Shown: in pieces, positions 1-7,921 of the stretch
Position numbering within the stretch: the stretch's first letter is position 1
Layout: each line of letters begins with the position of its first letter
Source: Candidatus Thiodiazotropha taylori
GTDB lineage: Bacteria > Pseudomonadota > Gammaproteobacteria > Chromatiales > Chromatiaceae
Length of the DNA: 14,838 nt
Assembly (NCBI GenBank): GCA_019100305.1
Contig: JAHRHW010000060.1
Coordinates: forward strand, 1 to 14,838
Reading direction: 5' to 3'
Made by a program: the position numbers and the translations under genes
The notes under the pieces: generated by a model
Told to the model about the DNA's origin: nothing
Seen by the model: the letters and a program-made list of their open reading frames with translations, nothing else
Database searches by the model: none

Positions 1-1022
1 TTGTTGGAGAGATCGATGAGGATATCGATCTGATCAGCCCGAATCTTCTTCTGAAAATGTTTGTCATCCATTTGACTGCAGTTGACCCAGTCATCACAGA
101 GTTTTTCAAGGGCATCGCTGGTGTGATCCTGAATGATACTGTTGGAGTAGAGAGTGATGGTAAATCTCTCTCTGTTCAGATGCTTCAGCACCGGCATGAA
201 GTAGTGGACGATTGCGTGCTGACGGAAGTCGGCCGAGACAAAACCAAGGGCGAGTTTTCTGTCGGGCTCACAGTTCATCTCACCAACATACTTTTTTCGT
301 GTTCGGGCGTTCAGGGGTTTGGTCAACTCGGCAATTTCGGGATAGATCTCCGCTTCATCATCCAGGGAGAATAGCAGTTGCACCAGATAGTTCTGTTGTG
401 CGACCGGATGATCAGGGGCCAGTTCAACCGATTTTTTGCAACAGGCCAGTGCTTCCTGCTGGCGCCCCTGGTGCGATAGGGCGTGACCCAGGTTCACATA
501 CACTTCGACCGTTTCATAACCATGGGTCAGGCAGTAATCCAATGCCTGCAGCGCATCTTCGTAACGGCATTGATCGTTGTAGAGTTTACTCAGTGCGACA
601 TAGGCCACATAGGCTTCAGGGTCGTTGCTGATGGTTTTGGCAAAATAGACTTCCGCTTTTGCGAAATTTCTGGTGATGTTGGCGTTGAAGCTGCCAATCA
701 TGTAGTACATGAGGTTTTCCGTACATCCAAGGTGTTCCGCAACCTCGTAGAATTTTTCCGCTTCCTGGAACTGGCCGGATTTTTCCAATGCGATGCCGCA
801 AAGGTAGTAGATGCAAGGTGCCGGATTGCCCATCGAAATGACCTGCTGGAGATGGGTCACCGCTTCCTGATTGCGATTCTGCCTTAGCAGGCATTGTCCG
901 AGAAGGTATTGTGCTTGAGCATTGTTTGGTTCTTTCTTCATTACTCTGGCGAATAGCTTGCCTGCTTCCGCCAGTTTGCCCTGCTGAAGTTTTTTGATTG
1001 CTGTGGCAAGGTTGTTGGACAT
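1..1022 (-). CDS. TPR / O-GlcNAc-transferase-like (GT41, SPINDLY-type) glycosyltransferase, N-terminal part
   Basis: The frame opens with ATG at 1022 (MSNNLATAIKK) and stays open for 340 residues to the left edge, so the C-terminal catalytic region is missing. Residues about 1-215 form tandem helical repeats of tetratricopeptide type, with recurring A-x-x-x-L/F and E-P-N/D-P spacing (for example around residues 15-50, 84-100, 136-165 and 172-205). From residue about 256 the sequence changes to the start of an O-GlcNAc transferase catalytic domain. There GFVSADFRQHAIVH (260-273) matches the family pattern G-Y-V-S-x-D-F-x-x-H-x-x-x-H, and DILIDLS (333-339) matches the usual D-I-L-V-D-L-S. Family members transfer a sugar from a nucleotide sugar to protein Ser/Thr or Asn; the target here cannot be told. 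Upstream is a weak Shine-Dalgarno (CGGAT). ypjD lies 137 bases upstream on the same strand, so co-transcription is possible. Family assignment is fairly sure; substrate is unknown. Confidence 0.85.
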   Translation of the reverse strand, partial: MSNNLATAIKKLQQGKLAEAGKLFARVMKKEPNNAQAQYLLGQCLLRQNRNQEAVTHLQQVISMGNPAPCIYYLCGIALEKSGQFQEAEKFYEVAEHLGCTENLMYYMIGSFNANITRNFAKAEVYFAKTISNDPEAYVAYVALSKLYNDQCRYEDALQALDYCLTHGYETVEVYVNLGHALSHQGRQQEALACCKKSVELAPDHPVAQQNYLVQLLFSLDDEAEIYPEIAELTKPLNARTRKKYVGEMNCEPDRKLALGFVSADFRQHAIVHYFMPVLKHLNRERFTITLYSNSIIQDHTSDALEKLCDDWVNCSQMDDKHFQKKIRADQIDILIDLSN

Positions 1023-1094
1023 ATCAATCCGTTTATTTCAAATGCATAGAATTCAGAGCGCTGCGGTCTGTTCTGCTGAATCGGTTTGATCCAC

Positions 1095-1130
1095 TGCTCA
1101 GTATAAGTGCCGCTTCGGCATCAGCGCTAA
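1095..1130 (-). promoter_or_regulatory. Possible promoter of the GT41 gene
   Basis: On the minus strand a TATACT hexamer (plus positions 1100-1105) matches the -10 consensus at five of six bases and lies about 78 bases upstream of the GT41 start. The nearest -35-like hexamer is poor (TTAGCG, spacer 19). A 5-bp hairpin (TGCCG/CGGCA) sits just upstream of the -10. This is a weak call; the gene could instead be read through from ypjD. Confidence 0.25.
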
Positions 1131-1159
1131 AGTCGACAGATCAGGTGCAGGTGTCGCAC

Positions 1160-1954
1160 TTAACCGAGGATCAGTTCCAACACCACTTTGGTGCCGAAAT
1201 AGGCCAGCATCAACACCACGAATCCACTCAGAGTCCAGATCAGGGCCTTCTGTCCGCGCCAGCCGAAGCGGTAGCGTCCCCACAGCAGGGTACCAAACAC
1301 CAGCCAGGCGATGATCGACAGAATGGTTTTGTGCGCCAGCTGTTGCTGGAACATGTTCTCAAGAAAGGCGAAACCGGAGAGCAGGGCCAGGCTGAGCAGT
1401 ACGAAGCCTACCGCAATCATCTCAAACAGCAGGCTCTCCATGGTCTGCAGTGGTGGTAGGGCACGGATAAAGCCCCCCGGGTGGCGCTGGCGCAAGTGGT
1501 GATCCTGAATCGCCAGCAGTACCGCCTGCACACTGGCCAGGGTAAACAGGCTGTAGGCGAGCATCGAGACCAGAATGTGTATGGTCAGTCCGGAGGAGAG
1601 CTGGCCGCTGAGAAAATGGACCGTCTGATAGCGGTTCTCCAGAAAGATCGCAATGGCGGCAATCGGCATCACGAAGATGCCCAGGTTTTCCACCGGCTTG
1701 GTCAGACTCGAGATCAGCAGCAGGAGCGCAATGGTCCAGGCAATCAATGACATGGCATTGAAAATGCCCATGTTGAATCCGGCTGCAGCCATCAGATTCT
1801 GATAGTGGGGGATTGCGTGCAGCAGAATGCCCAGAAAGCCCAGACCCAGGGCCAGTGACCTGGGTAAACCTGAACCCATGCGGCCGTTGAACAGGCGCAG
1901 TGCGATTACGGTTCCAGTTGCCAGGTAGGCAATGATGGCGAGTGTGGCGATCAA
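1160..1954 (-). CDS. ypjD: YpjD/CcsA-family inner membrane protein (cytochrome c assembly-like)
   Basis: This is a multi-pass membrane protein of the CcsA/CcmC-like cytochrome c assembly superfamily, YpjD (CorE) branch. About eight hydrophobic segments are visible. They include the N-terminal IATLAIIAYLATGTVIAL stretch, MSLIAWTIALLLLISSL in the middle, and a last helix WTLSGFVVLMLAYFGTK. Between the last two is the family-like W-G-R-Y-R-x-G-W-R-G loop. I chose the TTG start at 1954. It is preceded by AAGAGAAG with seven bases between, it begins directly in the first membrane helix, and it gives 264 residues, the size of E. coli YpjD. The open frame extends upstream to 2059, but that adds 35 polar residues without a ribosome binding site. 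The position next to ffh, divergent, is the same as in E. coli and supports the call. The biochemical role of YpjD is not well defined; haem handling is inferred from the family. Confidence 0.85.
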   Translation of the reverse strand: MIATLAIIAYLATGTVIALRLFNGRMGSGLPRSLALGLGFLGILLHAIPHYQNLMAAAGFNMGIFNAMSLIAWTIALLLLISSLTKPVENLGIFVMPIAAIAIFLENRYQTVHFLSGQLSSGLTIHILVSMLAYSLFTLASVQAVLLAIQDHHLRQRHPGGFIRALPPLQTMESLLFEMIAVGFVLLSLALLSGFAFLENMFQQQLAHKTILSIIAWLVFGTLLWGRYRFGWRGQKALIWTLSGFVVLMLAYFGTKVVLELILG

Positions 1955-2066
1955 AGGTGAAACTTCTCTTGAAATCAATCTACTTAGGCCGGATATTCGC
2001 ACATTTGGCTGCTGCTGTGAAAGGGCGATGTGAAACTCCTGCCAACTTCTTCGCTGCAAAAGCAGA

Positions 2067-2102
2067 TTTAACGGGAGCAGATGGCTTGAGCTGGTATATA
2101 AT
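2067..2102 (+). promoter_or_regulatory. Probable ffh promoter
   Basis: A perfect TATAAT at 2097-2102 sits inside TGGTATATAAT, which also provides an extended -10 TG (2092-2093). No good -35 lies at 17 bases; TTTAAC at 2067-2072 is too far (24 bases). An extended -10 promoter would explain this. Transcription from about 2108 would leave a leader of about 80 bases before ffh. Confidence 0.5.
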
Positions 2103-2188
2103 CACCGGTTCGATGCACCCGGTGCTGTTGGTGGAGGAGGCGATATCATCAGCGTCGAAGTGGAAATTCAAGCGGACTCGAGACGGAT

Positions 2189-3586
2189 ATGTTTGACAAT
2201 CTGACACAAAGACTGGGCAAGGTTCTGACCAATTTACGGGGCCAGGGCCGCCTGAGCGAAGAGAATATCAAGGAGACCATGCGTGAGGTGCGCATGGCCC
2301 TGCTCGAGGCGGATGTGGCGCTGCCGGTGGTGCGGGAGTTTGTCGATCAGGTGAAGCAGAAGGCGATGGGCGAAGAGGTGATGAAGAGCCTCACACCAGG
2401 CCAGACCCTGATCAAAATCGTCAACGATGAACTGGTTCAGGTGATGGGTGAGGCTAACGAGTCTCTCGACCTGACCGCCCAACCGCCCGCGGTGATCCTG
2501 ATGGCCGGCCTGCAGGGTTCCGGTAAAACCACCAGTGTGGCGAAACTCTCCCGCTGGTTGCAGCAGCAGGGGAAAAAGAAGGTCAGTGTGGTCAGTTGTG
2601 ACGTCTATCGTCCCGCCGCGATCGATCAGTTGCAGACCCTCTCCAAAGAGGTGGAGGCCCAGTTCATTCCCAGCCAGGGGGATGAAAAGCCAGTCAAAAT
2701 CGCCAAGCGGGCGATGGAGACAGCCAAGCGGGATTTTGCCGAAGTGCTGATCGTTGATACCGCCGGTCGTCTGCATGTGGACGGAGAGATGATGGAGGAG
2801 ATCAAACAGCTCCATCAGGTGCTCAATCCGGTAGAGACCCTGTTCGTGGTCGACAGCATGACCGGTCAGGACGCGGCAAATACCGCCAAGGCCTTCAACG
2901 ATGCGCTTCCCCTTACCGGTGTGATTCTGACCAAAGCGGACGGTGATGCCCGGGGCGGTGCGGCCCTGTCGATCCGACAGATCACCGGCAAGCCGATCAA
3001 ATTCATCGGTGTCGGTGAAAAGACCGATGCCCTGGAGCCTTTCCATCCGGATCGCATCGCCTCGCGGATTCTCGGCATGGGCGATGTGCTGACTCTGGTA
3101 GAGGAGGTCAGTCGCAAGGTCGACCAGGACAAGGCCGCCAAGCTGGCGAAAAAGCTGCAGAAGGGTAAAGGTTTCGACCTGGAGGATTTCAAGGAGCAGA
3201 TGCTGCAGATGTCCAAAATGGGAGGCATGAGTGGGCTGCTCGATAAGCTGCCCGGGATGGGTGAGCTGCCCGATCATGTTAAGAATCAGGTGGATGACAA
3301 GCAGGTCGGTCGCCTGATTGCGATCATCAACTCCATGACCCCCCATGAGCGCGCCTTTCCCGCTGTGATCAAGGGTTCAAGAAAACGCCGTATCGCCGCC
3401 GGCTCCGGTACCCAGGTGCAGGATGTGAACAAGCTGCTGAAACAGTTCACCCAGATGCAGAAGATGATGAAGAAGATGAAGGGTGGCGGCATGAAGAAGA
3501 TGATGCGCGGGCTGGGTGGCCGATTCCCCGGGGGTGGTATGCCTGGCGGCGGCATGCCCGGTGGCGGCGGAGGATTCCCCTTCTGA
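2189..3586 (+). CDS. ffh: Signal recognition particle protein Ffh (SRP54 GTPase)
   Basis: Ffh binds 4.5S RNA and signal sequences of nascent membrane proteins and delivers ribosomes to FtsY at the inner membrane. The 465 residues show the full SRP54 layout. There is an N-terminal helical bundle (1-90). The G domain follows, with the P-loop GLQGSGKT (107-114), DTAGR (190-194) and TKAD (248-251), and the DGDARGG stretch typical of SRP GTPases. The methionine-rich M domain (about 296-445) carries the RNA-binding region GSRKRRIAAGSG (396-407). The tail is rich in Gly, Met and Pro (GGGMPGGGMPGGG), a common but variable ending. The ATG at 2189 is preceded by GAGACGGAT as a modest ribosome binding site, and the protein starts MFDNLTQRLG, as in relatives. 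It is divergent from ypjD and lies upstream of the rpsP cluster. Confidence 0.98.
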   Translation: MFDNLTQRLGKVLTNLRGQGRLSEENIKETMREVRMALLEADVALPVVREFVDQVKQKAMGEEVMKSLTPGQTLIKIVNDELVQVMGEANESLDLTAQPPAVILMAGLQGSGKTTSVAKLSRWLQQQGKKKVSVVSCDVYRPAAIDQLQTLSKEVEAQFIPSQGDEKPVKIAKRAMETAKRDFAEVLIVDTAGRLHVDGEMMEEIKQLHQVLNPVETLFVVDSMTGQDAANTAKAFNDALPLTGVILTKADGDARGGAALSIRQITGKPIKFIGVGEKTDALEPFHPDRIASRILGMGDVLTLVEEVSRKVDQDKAAKLAKKLQKGKGFDLEDFKEQMLQMSKMGGMSGLLDKLPGMGELPDHVKNQVDDKQVGRLIAIINSMTPHERAFPAVIKGSRKRRIAAGSGTQVQDVNKLLKQFTQMQKMMKKMKGGGMKKMMRGLGGRFPGGGMPGGGMPGGGGGFPF

Positions 3587-3625
3587 GCGCCACAAACGAC
3601 CTTATCGGTCTATTATATAGAGTGG

Positions 3626-3646
3626 TTTAGGCTCTAAGCCCCTAAA
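3626..3646. repeat. Small hairpin TTTAGG...CCTAAA after ffh
   Basis: TTTAGG (3626-3631) is the inverted copy of CCTAAA (3641-3646), 40 bases after the ffh stop. On the plus strand it is followed by A residues, not T, so it does not look like an intrinsic terminator of ffh. Its outer sequences TTTAGGCTC (3626-3634) and CCCTAAAA (3640-3647) recur exactly at the outside of the longer hairpin at 10998-11057, which suggests a shared intergenic repeat element. Confidence 0.5.
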
Positions 3647-3663
3647 AAATGCCAATTTGGGTC

Positions 3664-3691
3664 TTCACATTGGGGCAATCTTAGCTATAAT
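3664..3691 (+). promoter_or_regulatory. Promoter of the rpsP-rimM-trmD-rplS operon
   Basis: The sequence shows TTCACA (3664-3669, five of six matches to the sigma-70 -35) and a perfect TATAAT (3686-3691) with a 16-base spacer. Transcription would begin near 3698, giving a leader of about 48 bases. The leader contains a GC-rich self-complementary CCGGCCGG (3705-3712) ahead of the rpsP ribosome binding site. Strong expression would suit a ribosomal protein operon. Confidence 0.75.
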
Positions 3692-3745
3692 ACGCCGTTT
3701 CCCGCCGGCCGGTCCGGTGTGTTAACCAATTTTCAAGGGTACATC

Positions 3746-4000
3746 ATGGTAACCATACGCCTATCTCGAACTGGTGCTAAAAAGCGTCCGTTCTACCACA
3801 TTGTTGTCACTGACAGCCGCAATGCCCGTGACGGCCGCTACATCGAGCGCCTGGGCTTCTTCAATCCCGGTGCTGTCGGTGGTGAAGAGGAGCTGCGTGT
3901 TGATCAGGATCGTATTGAGCACTGGGTCTCCAAGGGTGCGCAGCCCAGCGAGCGTGTTGCCACTCTGCTCAAGCAGGCCTCGAAGCAGCAGGCTGCCTGA
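3746..4000 (+). CDS. rpsP: 30S ribosomal protein S16
   Basis: S16 is an assembly protein of the small ribosomal subunit. The 84 residues beginning MVTIRLSRTGAKKRPFYHIV are immediately recognisable. They are followed by the conserved DSRNARDGRYIERLGFFNP block and the D-R-I-E-H-W-x-x-x-G-A-Q-P-S region. I place the start at ATG 3746 because AAGGGT lies five bases upstream and every S16 begins at this point. An in-frame GTG at 3719 would add nine unrelated residues and lies in the leader. It is the first gene of the cluster behind the 3664-3691 promoter, and rimM follows after 49 bases. Confidence 0.98.
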   Translation: MVTIRLSRTGAKKRPFYHIVVTDSRNARDGRYIERLGFFNPGAVGGEEELRVDQDRIEHWVSKGAQPSERVATLLKQASKQQAA

Positions 4001-4049
4001 CAGAAATACGGTTCTCGTCCAGGCCTGACAGCCGGTAAGGACAGAGACA

Positions 4050-4556
4050 ATGTCAGAGAGAGAGATGATCATAATGGGCCGGGTTTCTGGCCTGTTTGGT
4101 GTCAGGGGGTGGGTCAAGATCTACTCCTACACCGCACCGAAGGAAGGGATCCTCGGTTACAAGCAGTGGTACCTGAAGCGCCAGGGTGACTGGCAGCAGA
4201 TCAAGGTGATCGCAGGGCATCCCCAGGGCAAGGGGATTGTCGCTCAGCTCGCAGGTTACGATGATCGTGATCGGGCTGCAGAGCTGATCGAGAGCGACAT
4301 AGCCGTCGGCAGGGATCAACTGCCGAGTTTGCCCGCCGGTGAGTACTACTGGACCGATCTGGAAGGCTTGCGGGTAGAGACCCTGGAAGGGGTCGATCTG
4401 GGGCGGATCTCCCACCTGTTCGAGACCGGCGCCAACGATGTGCTGGTGGTGAAGGGTGATCGGGAGCGATTGATTCCCTATACCATGGGAGAAGCGGTGC
4501 AACGCATCGACCTGGAAGCCGGCTTGATGGTGGTTGACTGGGACCCGGAATTCTAA
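4050..4556 (+). CDS. rimM: Ribosome maturation factor RimM (16S rRNA processing)
   Basis: RimM binds the S19/S13 region of the maturing 30S head and is needed for efficient 16S rRNA processing. The 168 residues contain the N-terminal RimM domain, with the opening G-R-V-x-G-x-x-G-V-R-G-W-V-K-I-Y-S pattern. The C-terminal PRC-barrel-like part includes GEYYWTDLEGLRV, FETGANDVLVV and RLIPYT, and the protein ends in the family signature VDWDPEF. The ATG at 4050 follows AAGGACAGAGACA, whose AAGGA is a usable but distant ribosome binding site. An internal Met (MIIMGRV) a few residues later is an alternative start. The stop is three bases before trmD, so the two are probably translationally coupled. 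Confidence 0.97.
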   Translation: MSEREMIIMGRVSGLFGVRGWVKIYSYTAPKEGILGYKQWYLKRQGDWQQIKVIAGHPQGKGIVAQLAGYDDRDRAAELIESDIAVGRDQLPSLPAGEYYWTDLEGLRVETLEGVDLGRISHLFETGANDVLVVKGDRERLIPYTMGEAVQRIDLEAGLMVVDWDPEF

Positions 4557-4559
4557 GCC

Positions 4560-5321
4560 ATGCGCTTCGATGTGGTCACCCTGATGCCCGATATGTTTGA
4601 TGCACTCAAAGGAGAGGGTGTGGTAGGCAGAGCGATCAACCGGGGATTAGCCCAGGTTGAACTCTGGAATCCCAGGGACTACACCACAGACGTACATCGG
4701 ACTGTGGATGATCGGCCCTACGGTGGTGGGCCGGGCATGGTGATGAAGTATCAGCCCATGCAGCAGGCCATCGAGGCGGCACTGGCAGAGGCCGGGCCGG
4801 CCAATGTGGTCTATCTGAGTCCACAAGGCAGGCGGTTTGACCAGCAGAGCGCCAAGCGGTTGGCTGAGAGTGGTAGACCTCAGTTACTGCTTGCCGGACG
4901 TTATGAAGGGATCGATGAACGGCTCATCGAACGTTATGTCGATGAGGAGTGGTCCATCGGGGACTACGTTCTGAGTGGCGGGGAGCTGGCCGCCATGGTG
5001 GTAATAGATGCGGTGATTCGGCTGTTACCCGATGTGCTCGGGGATGCGGATTCCGCGATACAGGACTCTTTCATGGATGGGTTGTTGGATTGTCCCCACT
5101 ACACCCGCCCGGAAGAGATCGATTCGATGTCGGTGCCGCCGGTTTTACAGAGCGGCAACCATGAAGCCATTCGCCGTTGGCGATTGCAGCAGGCGCTGAA
5201 GCGCACCCTGGCACGGCGCCCGGAGTTGCTGGAAGATCGACAGCTGACGGCGGAAGAGAAAATATTTTTAGCAGAAATCAGTGCAGCGTCGGGAGACGCG
5301 AAGCAAACACAGGAGCAATAG
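4560..5321 (+). CDS. trmD: tRNA (guanine37-N1)-methyltransferase TrmD
   Basis: TrmD uses S-adenosylmethionine to make m1G37 in tRNAs with G36-G37, which prevents +1 frameshifting. The 253 residues show the SPOUT trefoil-knot signatures: YLSPQGRRF (85-93), GRYEGIDERLI (113-123) and SIGDYVLSGGELA (132-144). They also contain D169 in the DSF-x-DGLLDCPHYTRPE block and R154, at the numbering of the E. coli catalytic residues. The length is typical. The start ATG 4560 lies three bases after the rimM stop. The ribosome binding site would be within the end of rimM, so expression likely depends on coupling. The stop is three bases before the rplS start. Confidence 0.98.
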   Translation: MRFDVVTLMPDMFDALKGEGVVGRAINRGLAQVELWNPRDYTTDVHRTVDDRPYGGGPGMVMKYQPMQQAIEAALAEAGPANVVYLSPQGRRFDQQSAKRLAESGRPQLLLAGRYEGIDERLIERYVDEEWSIGDYVLSGGELAAMVVIDAVIRLLPDVLGDADSAIQDSFMDGLLDCPHYTRPEEIDSMSVPPVLQSGNHEAIRRWRLQQALKRTLARRPELLEDRQLTAEEKIFLAEISAASGDAKQTQEQ

Positions 5322-5324
5322 ACC

Positions 5325-5669
5325 ATGAGCAATATCATCGCAGAACTCGAAGCCGAGCAGATGAGCCGTGAGGTTCCCGATTTTGGCCCAGGTGATACCG
5401 TTGTTGTTCAGGTTCGGGTCAGAGAGGGCGAGCGTGAGCGTCTGCAGGCCTTTGAAGGTATCGTCATCGCCAAGCGCAACCGCGGCCTCAACTCGGCCTT
5501 CACCGTCCGTAAGATCTCTCATGGCGAAGGGGTGGAGCGTGTGTTCCAGACCTACAGCCCGACTGTCGCTTCCGTGAAAGTGACCCGTCGTGGTGATGTG
5601 CGTCGCGCCAAGCTCTACTACCTGCGTGGTCGTACCGGTAAGGCGGCCCGTATCAAAGAGAAGATCTAA
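5325..5669 (+). CDS. rplS: 50S ribosomal protein L19
   Basis: L19 sits at the interface of the two ribosomal subunits. The 114 residues open MSNIIAELEAEQM and contain the conserved F-x-P-G-D-T-V-V-V block, the RLQAFEGIVIAKRNRGLNSAFTVRK region (in two adjoining motifs) and the C-terminal R-R-A-K-L-Y-Y-L-R pattern. A good ribosome binding site, AGGAG (5311-5315), lies inside the end of trmD, ten bases (5315-5324) before the ATG. This gives rplS its own translation initiation despite the three-base gap. It is the last gene of the operon and is followed by a strong terminator. Confidence 0.98.
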   Translation: MSNIIAELEAEQMSREVPDFGPGDTVVVQVRVREGERERLQAFEGIVIAKRNRGLNSAFTVRKISHGEGVERVFQTYSPTVASVKVTRRGDVRRAKLYYLRGRTGKAARIKEKI

Positions 5670-5732
5670 GCGCGCCTTTCACGGCCCGTTGGAGATCCGC
5701 CCTCTGCCTGATGGCAGGGTGGTAAAGGATAG

Positions 5733-5765
5733 AAAAAACCCCGGTCTGTTGGCCGGGGTTTTTTT
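5733..5765. terminator. Bidirectional Rho-independent terminator between rplS and lhr
   Basis: CCCCGGTC pairs with GGCCGGGG (one G-T wobble) around a four-base loop. The stem is flanked by six A on the left and seven T on the right, so it reads as an intrinsic terminator on both strands. It ends the rpsP operon about 65 bases after the rplS stop. On the other strand it ends lhr, whose stop codon lies about 27 bases away. A weaker hairpin (CTGCC/GGCAG near 5705-5720) precedes it. Confidence 0.93.
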
Positions 5766-5791
5766 ATGTCTGGGTGTTGCCGACTGATCTT

Positions 5792-7921
5792 TCAGGCCAG
5801 TGGACCCTGCTCCGATTTGAGATAGTTGGCTGGATGGGGCTGGCGGGTCAGCAGATTGTGAATCTGCCAATGTTCGTTATTCGGAACGCAATCGTCGATG
5901 GTGATTGTTTTTCCCTGTTTGGTGGCCACCGGTTTGCCATCCTGATAGAGAATCCGGTGTCCCAGCTGTGCCGGGATACGCTTGCCGGGGGTGATGATGC
6001 CGGTGAGATTCAGTGGGTCGGCACTGCTGATGGTGATCATTTGCTGACGATCCTGCTGTTTGCTCAGCTCCCGCAGTTGGCCGACCGCCTCGGGTAGGGC
6101 GAAGTGCTCACCGGCAAAGCCCTCGACGAAACGACCGCCACGGATCTCTCCCCGGGCCTCCATACGCCGCAGGGCATAGAGCAGATCACGCCAAGGGGGG
6201 AGTCCCTGCTCCCGATCCAGCAATTTTCGGAACACCACGCCGTAGCGGTTCAGCAGGATGCGGGCGAATTGCTCGCTACGCTGCAGACGATCCTCGTTGG
6301 GCTGGGTTGGGCGTACCAGTGACCATCGCCCACCGGAAGCCAGTGGGGCCTGTAACGGATTGCGGCGTCGAGTTGGCCGGCGACTCTTCTGCGGGGAGAT
6401 CATGCTGCGCAATCCCTGAAACTGATCGGAGGTCACCAGACCCCAGGCCACCAGTTCACCCAGGCCGTTCTCCAACTGGGTCTTAAGCAGCCCTGTCTGC
6501 TGTTTGAGTTCATCGAAGAAGCTGGCTCCCCAGTGCTTCAACACGTCGAGAATTTTAACCGCCGTTGCGCTGAGCCCCTCGTTGGAGAGCTCATCCTGTT
6601 GGCGCCAGAGGGGGAGGTTGGATCTCAGGATGAAGGCCAGCGGGGTGGTCTTGATGGCGGGATTTTTAGGGCCTTTCTGTTGGCCTTCCGGTGGATGCAG
6701 GCGCAGCCAGACCAGCTGACCCGAACTGCAGAGCTGATCCAGTTCCCCGGAGAAATAGGGCTGCAATCGACTGGGTAATACCTCCTCCTCCCAGCTTGCC
6801 GCAGGCAGGCTGACTCCTTCCAGCTGGCCAATCACCCGCTGCAGAGCGTGGCTTCCTTCGGAAGGCTCATCCAAGCCCTGCCAGTTGAATAGAAAAGCCA
6901 TGAACTCGCCTGGGCTTACCGGGGCGATCTCGTTACGCAGTTGTTTCAGGGTATAGCGGTGAATACGCGCCAGCAGACCCCGCTCACACCACTCGATATC
7001 AGACTGGGATGGATCGAAATGGCCCTGAATGGCATAGCCCTCCTGCTCCAGGCTGGCCATTGCCTGATCAACCTTGGCAGTGGAGAGTCCCAGCGGCGCT
7101 GCCAGTTGTGCCACGGTGACCGGGCCGAGACTCTCCAGGCGACTGCGCAGGATCTCGACAAAGGCTCTGTCAATGCTCTCCGCCTCTTCGGCAGGTAGTG
7201 GCTCAATGGCCGGTTCAGTCCGGCCATCCGGACAGACCATGGTTAACGCCTGTAGCCGTTCTGCGGCCACCCACAGGGTTTGTTCATTTAGCATCAGGCG
7301 AGTGGCACGTCGCTGTTGCTGTAGCTCTCCAAGGTAGTTCTGCCAGGTGGGCAGGTCGAATGGAGAGATCTCCTGCTCAACAATGAAACCGCTGATCACC
7401 AGGGCGTCATGCAGTTCGTCTGGGTTGCGGGGCTGGGGCCAGGCCTCCTGCTTGACCCGCTCGATGGCCTTTGGGTCGAGTTGTCCCATCTCGGCGGCGT
7501 TGCCCGCATCCATGCGCCGCTGCTGTACCGCCAGGGCCCGTCGCTCCTCTGCCGGGGTGTCGTCTAGGAAGGCGTAGGGCCGGGCGTTGAGAATCTCATG
7601 GGCCATCAGCGACGGAGTAGGCAGGTCCTTGGCGACCACCTGGATCTCACCGGATTCGATCCCCTGCAGCACCCGTTTCAGACCATCGATGTCCATCAGC
7701 TCTCGCAGGCAGTCCTGCAACACCTGATTAACCAGCGGGTGGTCGGGTACCTCCCGCTCTCCCTGGATATTCTCGAAGCAGGCGAGCTGGTCCGGGAACA
7801 CCAGCGCCACCAGATCTTCCGCGTCGTTGCGTTGGAAGGGGGCGGGTACCCGTTTGCCGTTGCGCATCCGAGGCACCGCCAAAGCGATATTGGTGACCCA
7901 GCGCCAGCGGGTGGGAAACAT
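5792..7921 (-). CDS. lhr: Lhr helicase, C-terminal fragment
   Basis: This frame of 709 residues opens MFPTRWRWVTNIALAVPRMR, which continues the Lhr core directly from the first frame. The ATG is very probably an internal codon and not a real start. It includes the end of the core (HPLVNQVLQDCLRELMDIDG and the hinge with SLMAHEILNARPYAFLDDTP) and then the long C-terminal extension. That extension contains winged-helix-like segments (GPVTVAQLAAPLGLSTAKVD and the following helix) and ends GPLA after TRQPHPANYL. The extension resembles that of long Lhr proteins, whose E. coli member has reported uracil-DNA glycosylase activity. I cannot tell whether the catalytic residue is kept. The gene is convergent with rplS and shares its terminator. 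Confidence 0.87.
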   Translation of the reverse strand: MFPTRWRWVTNIALAVPRMRNGKRVPAPFQRNDAEDLVALVFPDQLACFENIQGEREVPDHPLVNQVLQDCLRELMDIDGLKRVLQGIESGEIQVVAKDLPTPSLMAHEILNARPYAFLDDTPAEERRALAVQQRRMDAGNAAEMGQLDPKAIERVKQEAWPQPRNPDELHDALVISGFIVEQEISPFDLPTWQNYLGELQQQRRATRLMLNEQTLWVAAERLQALTMVCPDGRTEPAIEPLPAEEAESIDRAFVEILRSRLESLGPVTVAQLAAPLGLSTAKVDQAMASLEQEGYAIQGHFDPSQSDIEWCERGLLARIHRYTLKQLRNEIAPVSPGEFMAFLFNWQGLDEPSEGSHALQRVIGQLEGVSLPAASWEEEVLPSRLQPYFSGELDQLCSSGQLVWLRLHPPEGQQKGPKNPAIKTTPLAFILRSNLPLWRQQDELSNEGLSATAVKILDVLKHWGASFFDELKQQTGLLKTQLENGLGELVAWGLVTSDQFQGLRSMISPQKSRRPTRRRNPLQAPLASGGRWSLVRPTQPNEDRLQRSEQFARILLNRYGVVFRKLLDREQGLPPWRDLLYALRRMEARGEIRGGRFVEGFAGEHFALPEAVGQLRELSKQQDRQQMITISSADPLNLTGIITPGKRIPAQLGHRILYQDGKPVATKQGKTITIDDCVPNNEHWQIHNLLTRQPHPANYLKSEQGPLA

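Noticed and set aside
1955..2059. Extended N-terminus of YpjD from TTG 2059
   Set aside because: It has no ribosome binding site and adds a polar stretch not expected before the first membrane helix; the start at 1954 gives the family length.
2234..3346. Long open frame (370 residues) antisense to ffh
   Set aside because: It mirrors the codon structure of the certain ffh gene, is rich in His/Leu/Gly as shadow frames are, and matches no known protein.
3719..3745. Upstream GTG start for rpsP
   Set aside because: S16 always starts at MVTI-type sequence, and the ribosome binding site AAGGGT lies inside this extension.
3995..4031. Nine-base direct repeat GCCTGACAG at the end of rpsP and in the rpsP-rimM gap
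   Set aside because: It is only two short copies, one of them in coding sequence; likely chance.
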